The notes under the pieces are model-generated. The model was not told the DNA's origin. It saw nothing but the letters and a program-made list of their open reading frames with translations, and did not search any database. A stretch of DNA of 64,000 bases from CAHJXG01 sp965277495 (GTDB taxonomy: Bacteria; Pseudomonadota; Alphaproteobacteria; Acetobacterales; Acetobacteraceae): NCBI GenBank assembly GCA_965277495.1, contig OZ255824.1, positions 3,348,001 to 3,412,000 on the forward strand. The letters run 5' to 3'. Made by a program: the position numbers and the translations under genes. The first letter of the stretch is position 1. Every line of letters begins with the position of its first letter. Below are positions 59,758 through 64,000 of this stretch, one piece after another.

Positions 59758-61716
59758 ATGCGGCCCATTTTATTAAACGACCATGATGAGCTGCAAGATC
59801 CGAATGTCCCCGCTTTCGACGCCTCGCTCGCGACCAAAGGCCTGCAGGCCGGCACTGTCCAGCCAGGGCAGGTCCCAACCAGGACAGTCGGCGCGAGCGG
59901 CAACCAATCGATCGACGGCGTAGTGTTCGGCACCGCTTGGACAGCCTCAAACCTCACATTCAGCTTTCCAACGTCGTCCTCCACCTACAGCGCCGGATAT
60001 TCCGAAGCTGGGCAAAGCTTCCGCGCCGTGTCGGCGGCGCAGCACGCGGCGGCGGATTACGTGCTGACCGGCAAGTGCGGCCTGTCGGGGTATTCGACGA
60101 TGGGTCTCGGCTCCGTCGCGTCGTTCACCAACGAGACCTTCACCGATGTGGGTTCCGGCCCCGCCACCCTCATGCTGGGGTCGTCCAGCGCGCCGCCGAC
60201 CTCCTATGCGTATTATGCCGGGAACTCGCCAAAATCGGGTGATGTTTGGTTCGGCCAGGCCTTTGACGGAGTATCCTACGCGGATTACCGGACGCCGGCG
60301 CCGGGCAACTATGCCTATATGACAATGATCCACGAGCTGGGCCACTCACTCGGGCTCAAGCATGGCAACGAGGCGAACGGTGTCGCCAACGAGACCTTGC
60401 CGGCCGCGTCCGACGGCCTTGAATACAGCATCATGACCTATGCGAGCTATATCGGTTCGGCAGCCACGTCGGACACATGCTCGCTGGACAGCAATCCACA
60501 GACCTACATGATGGATGATGTTGCGGCATTGCAGTATCTTTATGGCGCGAACTTCGCCGTGCTGGGTCCGACCCGGTATGCATGGAACCCCAATACTGGC
60601 GAAACCATGGTGAATGGCGTCGGGCAAGGGCAGCCGGGCAGCGCCGGGGACGCCGCGTCGGACCGCAACAAGATATTCCTGACGCTGTGGAACGGGGACG
60701 GGACGGAGGCGACGTACGATTTTTCGGCCTATCACACCGCCGTCCAGATCAACCTCAACCCCGGGCAGTCGTCAATCGGTTCGAACGCGCAGTTGGCGCA
60801 GCTTGGGCCAACCGAGTATGCCAGGGGCAATGTCTATAACGCGCTGCAATACCAGAACGATCAGCGGTCGTTGATTGCCAATGCTGTCGGGGGATCGGGC
60901 GACGACGCCATCGTCGGCAACGACGCCGACAACGTGCTTGAAGGCGGCCTGGGCAGCAACGCCATCGATGGCGGCGGCGGATACAACACGGCGCTTTATG
61001 AAATCTCCCGGCAACAGGCCGTCATCAACCTCGCCAGCGATGGGTCGATCGGCGTGAGCTTCCAGGGCGGGCAGGACAGCCTGAAAAACATCGAGGCGCT
61101 GCAGTTCAACAACGAGACTCTGAAAACCGCGAACTTGGCCTGGTTGGGATACACCGACACGACCGCCGGCAACTCCGGCAAGGTCGCGATGGACGACCCG
61201 GCTGCGAACAGCCCCAGCTATCTCCATTCGCAGTATATCTACGCTGGATCCGACGGGATGGCGGCGAGCGTCGCGTCGGCGAACGCCTTCATCCATACTG
61301 GGAGCGGCGATGACGCGATCCAGGTCGCGAGCGGGCAAAACGTGCTCGACGGCGGGTTGGGCTCGAATTTCCTGACCGGCGGATCGGGCACCGACACCTT
61401 TTTCACGGACGCGCGCAACCCGGGTGTGGTCTGGAATACGGTCCTGAATTTCCATGCCGGAGACGCGGCGACGTTGTGGGGCTTCGACACTAAAATCAGC
61501 AGTTATCATTGGGACAGCAGCCTTTCCGGCGCCGTGGGCTCGCAGGGCGCCACGTTGCGCGCCGATATCGTCGGCGGAGCGGGCCGGACGGGAGACGGCA
61601 TCGATGCGAGCATCACCTTCGCCGGGTTGAGTCTGCAGCAAGCTAAAGGACTGCAGGTCTCGACGGGCACCCAGCCGGCAGGAAATTACATTTATTTTTA
61701 CAATCCGGGCGTCTGA
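59758..61716 (+). CDS. Serralysin-like metalloprotease with RTX-type C-terminal module
   Basis: 652 residues. The zinc site MIHELGHSLGLKHG (HExxHxxGxxH, near residue 195) and the Met-turn SIMTYASYIG (near 223) identify an M10B-type protease, with the post-catalytic segment DDVAALQYLYGANF. RTX-like repeats follow (VGGSGDDAIVGNDADNVLEG, then GGLGSNAIDGGGGYNTALYE), then a C-terminal module with FIHTGSGDDAIQ, DGGLGSNFLTGGSGTDTFF and NFHAGDAATLWG shared with the protease at 21176. There is no N-terminal signal peptide, so type I secretion is expected. It should act outside the cell on proteins. ATG 59758. Confidence 0.88.
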   Translation: MRPILLNDHDELQDPNVPAFDASLATKGLQAGTVQPGQVPTRTVGASGNQSIDGVVFGTAWTASNLTFSFPTSSSTYSAGYSEAGQSFRAVSAAQHAAADYVLTGKCGLSGYSTMGLGSVASFTNETFTDVGSGPATLMLGSSSAPPTSYAYYAGNSPKSGDVWFGQAFDGVSYADYRTPAPGNYAYMTMIHELGHSLGLKHGNEANGVANETLPAASDGLEYSIMTYASYIGSAATSDTCSLDSNPQTYMMDDVAALQYLYGANFAVLGPTRYAWNPNTGETMVNGVGQGQPGSAGDAASDRNKIFLTLWNGDGTEATYDFSAYHTAVQINLNPGQSSIGSNAQLAQLGPTEYARGNVYNALQYQNDQRSLIANAVGGSGDDAIVGNDADNVLEGGLGSNAIDGGGGYNTALYEISRQQAVINLASDGSIGVSFQGGQDSLKNIEALQFNNETLKTANLAWLGYTDTTAGNSGKVAMDDPAANSPSYLHSQYIYAGSDGMAASVASANAFIHTGSGDDAIQVASGQNVLDGGLGSNFLTGGSGTDTFFTDARNPGVVWNTVLNFHAGDAATLWGFDTKISSYHWDSSLSGAVGSQGATLRADIVGGAGRTGDGIDASITFAGLSLQQAKGLQVSTGTQPAGNYIYFYNPGV

Positions 61717-61799
61717 ATGCGTTCAAGCTTCATCGGGAGTTTGACGCCAAGCCGTGATTATTCCTTGACCTAGGCTGGCCAGAATTCGATCTCCTGGGA

Positions 61800-62570
61800 A
61801 TGCAGTCCGCTTCCCAGGAGATTACCGTCCTTGACCTATTCAGCGGCATCGGCGGGCTCAGCCTCGGGCTGCATTGGGCTGGAATGCGGACCCGCGCGTT
61901 CTGCGAGGCCGATCCATTCGCCCGCGCCGTGCTCGCCCGGCATTGGCCCGGCGTGCCCATCTACGACGACATACGCATCCTGTCTGCCGCCCGGTTGCGC
62001 GCCGATGGGCTGCCACGGCCCGGACTGCTCTGCGGCGGCTTCCCGTGCCAGGACATCAGCCTCGCCGGCCAGGCCGCGGGGATCGAGGGCGAGCGTTCGG
62101 GCCTGTGGTCCCACATGGCGCGCCTGGTGCGTGAGTGCCGACCGCGTTGGGTGGTGGTTGAGAACGTTCCTGGCCTGCGAAGCCGGGGCGCGGACCGGGT
62201 GCTGCTTGACCTGGAAACTGCGGGTTACGCCTGCTGGCCGTTGGTGGTGGGTGCTGTCCATGCCGGCGCCCCGCATCGACGAAGCCGCGTGTGGCTGGTG
62301 GCGCAAGGCGTTGCTGCCGACCCTGGTGGCACGGGATTGGAAGCATGGCAGCCTGCGCCAGCAGGGGCGGCGGCGGGCCTGCCAGTTGAACGACGCCGTG
62401 GGTGGCCGGATGCACCCGGGCTACGCCGAATGGATGATGGGATTTCCGGACGGATGGACCGAATTTGTGCTGCCGGGTCCAGGCGGGCGCGCATCCACGC
62501 ATTGGGCAACGCCGTAGTTCCGATGAATGCCGCGATGATCGGCCGGGCAATTGTGGCAGCATCGGCGTGA
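61800..62570 (+). CDS. C5 cytosine DNA methyltransferase with out-of-frame target-recognition segment
   Basis: The 256-codon frame holds the core motifs: I VLDLFSGIGGLSLGLHWAG, IV CGGFPCQDIS with the catalytic Cys, VI VVVENVPGLRS, VIII APHRRSRVWLVA and X IHALGNAVVPMNAAM. Between VIII and X the expected target-recognition sequence (LLPTLVARDWKHGSL, then QLNDAVGGRM and YAEWMMGFPDGWTEF) is found in the +1 frame at about 62311-62465. The long frame reads through this stretch as unrelated sequence. Two compensating indels would explain it. The enzyme is short for a Dcm, has no restriction partner or Vsr nearby, and is probably inactive or changed in specificity unless the sequence contains errors. 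Confidence 0.8.
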   Translation: MQSASQEITVLDLFSGIGGLSLGLHWAGMRTRAFCEADPFARAVLARHWPGVPIYDDIRILSAARLRADGLPRPGLLCGGFPCQDISLAGQAAGIEGERSGLWSHMARLVRECRPRWVVVENVPGLRSRGADRVLLDLETAGYACWPLVVGAVHAGAPHRRSRVWLVAQGVAADPGGTGLEAWQPAPAGAAAGLPVERRRGWPDAPGLRRMDDGISGRMDRICAAGSRRARIHALGNAVVPMNAAMIGRAIVAASA

Positions 62571-62595
62571 GTCGGCGTGGCGCGGCGGCAACATC

Positions 62596-62611
62596 TGTGA
62601 CCGCGGTCACA
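62596..62611. promoter_or_regulatory. Perfect CRP-type site
   Basis: TGTGACCGCGGTCACA is a perfect palindrome of the TGTGA-N6-TCACA form. It lies 26 bp after the methyltransferase stop and 92 bp before the LuxR-type regulator. Confidence 0.75.
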
Positions 62612-62702
62612 CAAATCGTGTGTTGGTCGTTGTCAGTGTCACGGCGAAGTGTGCTTATAGGCTGCCTGGTATGTTTCAGGTTTTGGCCGGTGAGGATGCC
62701 CT

Positions 62703-63689
62703 ATGGCCGCGAATTACTGTTTCGATTCACTACTCTCCAGGTTGTATGAAGCGGCGCTCGAGCCGTCATTATGGCCGGCTGTATGGGCGGAGGCGACCGC
62801 TGCGGCCGGAGGGAGCGCGCCGTCGTTGCTCGTTGTCGCCGATAACGGCGGGGCGGCGCCGTTGGTGACGCCGGGGTGGGGCGGGCATAGCCTGACCGCC
62901 ACCGCGTTGGTAACTGAGGGGCAGGCTGCCGCTCCTTATGCCAGGCCGGACAAGGTTGCCGCGTCGCCAGCGACCGAGGCGGAGCGTGCGGAGATGGCGC
63001 AGTTGACCCTGCACCTGCGCCGGGCGGTGCGGCTGCGGACGCGCCTGGCCATTGCGGAGGCCATGCAGGCCGCGAGCTCGGCCGCTTTGCAGGCGGCCGA
63101 CACTGGGGTGATCCTGGTTACGGCGGGCGGGCGCATCGTCTATGCGGACCCGGCGGCCCAGCGTTTGGCCGAAAGCGTCGGCCTGCAGCTTGAGCCTCGG
63201 CGCGGGGCGCTGCAGGCCGACGATCCAAGTGCCACCCAATATTTGCACGGCCTGGTGCACGACGCTGCGGCCGGCGGCGCCGGGGGCGACATGCTGATGC
63301 GGGCGACGGATGGCTCGGCGGTGGCGCTGGCGGTTTGCAGCTTGGTGAGCGGGGCGGCAGGGTCCGATGATCTCGAGGAAGCGACGGACCCAGGGGCAGC
63401 CCAAGCGCCGGGGCATGGTGCCAGGCAAATTTCCGGGCAGGCGTTGGTGACGCTGCGCCGGTTGGCGCAGGTGCCGGCGAACCCGAAGCGGGTGGCGGCG
63501 CTGTTTGGCCTGACGCGAGCGGAGGCCGACGTGGCGGTCGCAGTCGCGGCCGGACAGCAGGTTGCGGCCGTGGCGGCCGGGCGCGGCGTGTCGGCCAGCA
63601 CGGTCCAGGCCCAGGTGCGGTCGGCGCTCGGCAAAGCCGGGGTGCCCGGGGTGCAAGAACTGGGAATGCTGTTTGCCCGGCTGGGTTAA
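62703..63689 (+). CDS. LuxR-type regulator with PAS-like domain
   Basis: 328 residues. The C-terminal 65 form a LuxR-type HTH (FGLTRAEADVAVAVAAGQQV, then GVSASTVQAQVRSALGKAGV). The middle has a PAS-like part (AADTGVILVTAGGRIVYADP, then AAQRLAESVG), and the first 100 residues are a family-specific helical region (CFDSLLSRLYEAALEPSLWP). This layout is common among alphaproteobacterial LuxR-type solo regulators. The ligand is unknown. A perfect CRP-type site lies 92 bp upstream. ATG 62703. Confidence 0.8.
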   Translation: MAANYCFDSLLSRLYEAALEPSLWPAVWAEATAAAGGSAPSLLVVADNGGAAPLVTPGWGGHSLTATALVTEGQAAAPYARPDKVAASPATEAERAEMAQLTLHLRRAVRLRTRLAIAEAMQAASSAALQAADTGVILVTAGGRIVYADPAAQRLAESVGLQLEPRRGALQADDPSATQYLHGLVHDAAAGGAGGDMLMRATDGSAVALAVCSLVSGAAGSDDLEEATDPGAAQAPGHGARQISGQALVTLRRLAQVPANPKRVAALFGLTRAEADVAVAVAAGQQVAAVAAGRGVSASTVQAQVRSALGKAGVPGVQELGMLFARLG

Positions 63690-63707
63690 AACGCGGGCTT
63701 TCTGCAA

Positions 63708-64000
63708 TCAGTAGGTCAGGAACCGCTCACGCGCATCCGCCATCTGCCGCGGCGTGAGCAGGCGCGGCTCACCAGCGGAACGCGCCAGCAAATATTGCCG
63801 GGCCAGCGTCTCCAGTTGCAGCGCCGTCGCCACCGCTGCGTCGAGGGTCGGCCCGGTGGCGATCATGCCGTGGTTCGCCAGCAAACACGCAGTACGGCCC
63901 TGCATCGCCTCTGCGGCAAACGCCGCGAGGGCCGGGGTGCCGAAAGTGGCATAGGGCGCGCACCGCACGTCATCGCCGCCGAAGCCCGCGACCAGATAGT
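63708..64000 (-). CDS. Class II aldolase/adducin-family protein (C-terminal part)
   Basis: The minus-strand frame is open to the right edge, so the N-terminus is missing. The visible 97 or so residues have LLANHGMIATGPTLDAAV, the zinc-ligand and active-site region of L-fuculose-phosphate-aldolase-type enzymes, and the helical end LQLETLARQYLLARSAG. Members cleave sugar phosphates or act on similar small carbonyl compounds; the substrate is unknown. The reading runs ...YLVAGFGGDD from the edge into PYATFGTPALAAF. Confidence 0.85.
   Translation of the reverse strand, partial: YLVAGFGGDDVRCAPYATFGTPALAAFAAEAMQGRTACLLANHGMIATGPTLDAAVATALQLETLARQYLLARSAGEPRLLTPRQMADARERFLTY

Noticed and set aside
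1..64000. CRISPR arrays, rRNA genes or an origin of replication
   Set aside because: No regularly spaced repeats, no rRNA segments and no cluster of DnaA-like boxes were seen.

Overview
The window is high-GC DNA from an alphaproteobacterium, most likely of the Rhodospirillales/Acetobacteraceae type. This rests on the coaE-dnaQ order, the gltD-gltB pair, tandem Tat-exported ferritin-like proteins and secreted proteins with a shared type I-secretion-like C-terminal module. The assignment is inference from gene content; there is no rRNA, and one tRNA-Leu(CAG) is present.

Positions 1-17,700 form an accessory, defence-rich island. It starts with the 5' end of a PLD-like/helicase-type gene running off the left edge, then a phage-like recombination pair (Gp157-like, RecT) and a frameshifted gene. 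Next is a two-gene cassette of a ComF-like phosphoribosyltransferase and a SLOG-HTH fusion overlapping by 4 bp. After it lies a four-gene type III CBASS operon on the minus strand: CD-NTase, HORMA, TRIP13-like ATPase and a SLOG/STALD effector. The effector is cut in two by an ISAs1-family element (6066-7310) with a perfect 10-bp target duplication, and removing the element restores a 390-codon reading frame. A divergent XRE-ImmA regulator faces the operon across two perfect palindromes. A HEPN-motif gene, an IS3-family element, the decayed stump of a tyrosine integrase and a single-chain type IIG restriction-modification enzyme follow.

Positions 18,500-23,700 hold two secreted proteins (a glycoside hydrolase with two xylan-binding-like modules and a trypsin-like protease) and two toxin-antitoxin pairs (HicBA and MazEF) lying tail to tail. 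Positions 23,700-35,100 carry a nearly complete type II secretion locus: gspO divergent from gspE-F-H-I-J and gspL-M-C(N)-D-K, with gspG inverted at the end.

From 35,200 the content is mostly chromosomal: a lytic transglycosylase, two desiccation-type ferritin-like proteins, coaE-dnaQ, a large hybrid histidine kinase, tRNA-Leu followed by an RNase D-like gene, an NDUFA9-like protein, gltD-gltB, an exosortase-type O-glycosylation ligase, panC, a GST, a di-heme c-type cytochrome and an RTX-like metalloprotease. A C5 cytosine methyltransferase whose target-recognition segment lies out of frame comes next, then a LuxR-type regulator and a partial class II aldolase. Three near-identical CRP-type palindromes (46061, 56191, 62596) lie upstream of two LuxR-type regulators and the cytochrome, which suggests a small shared regulon.
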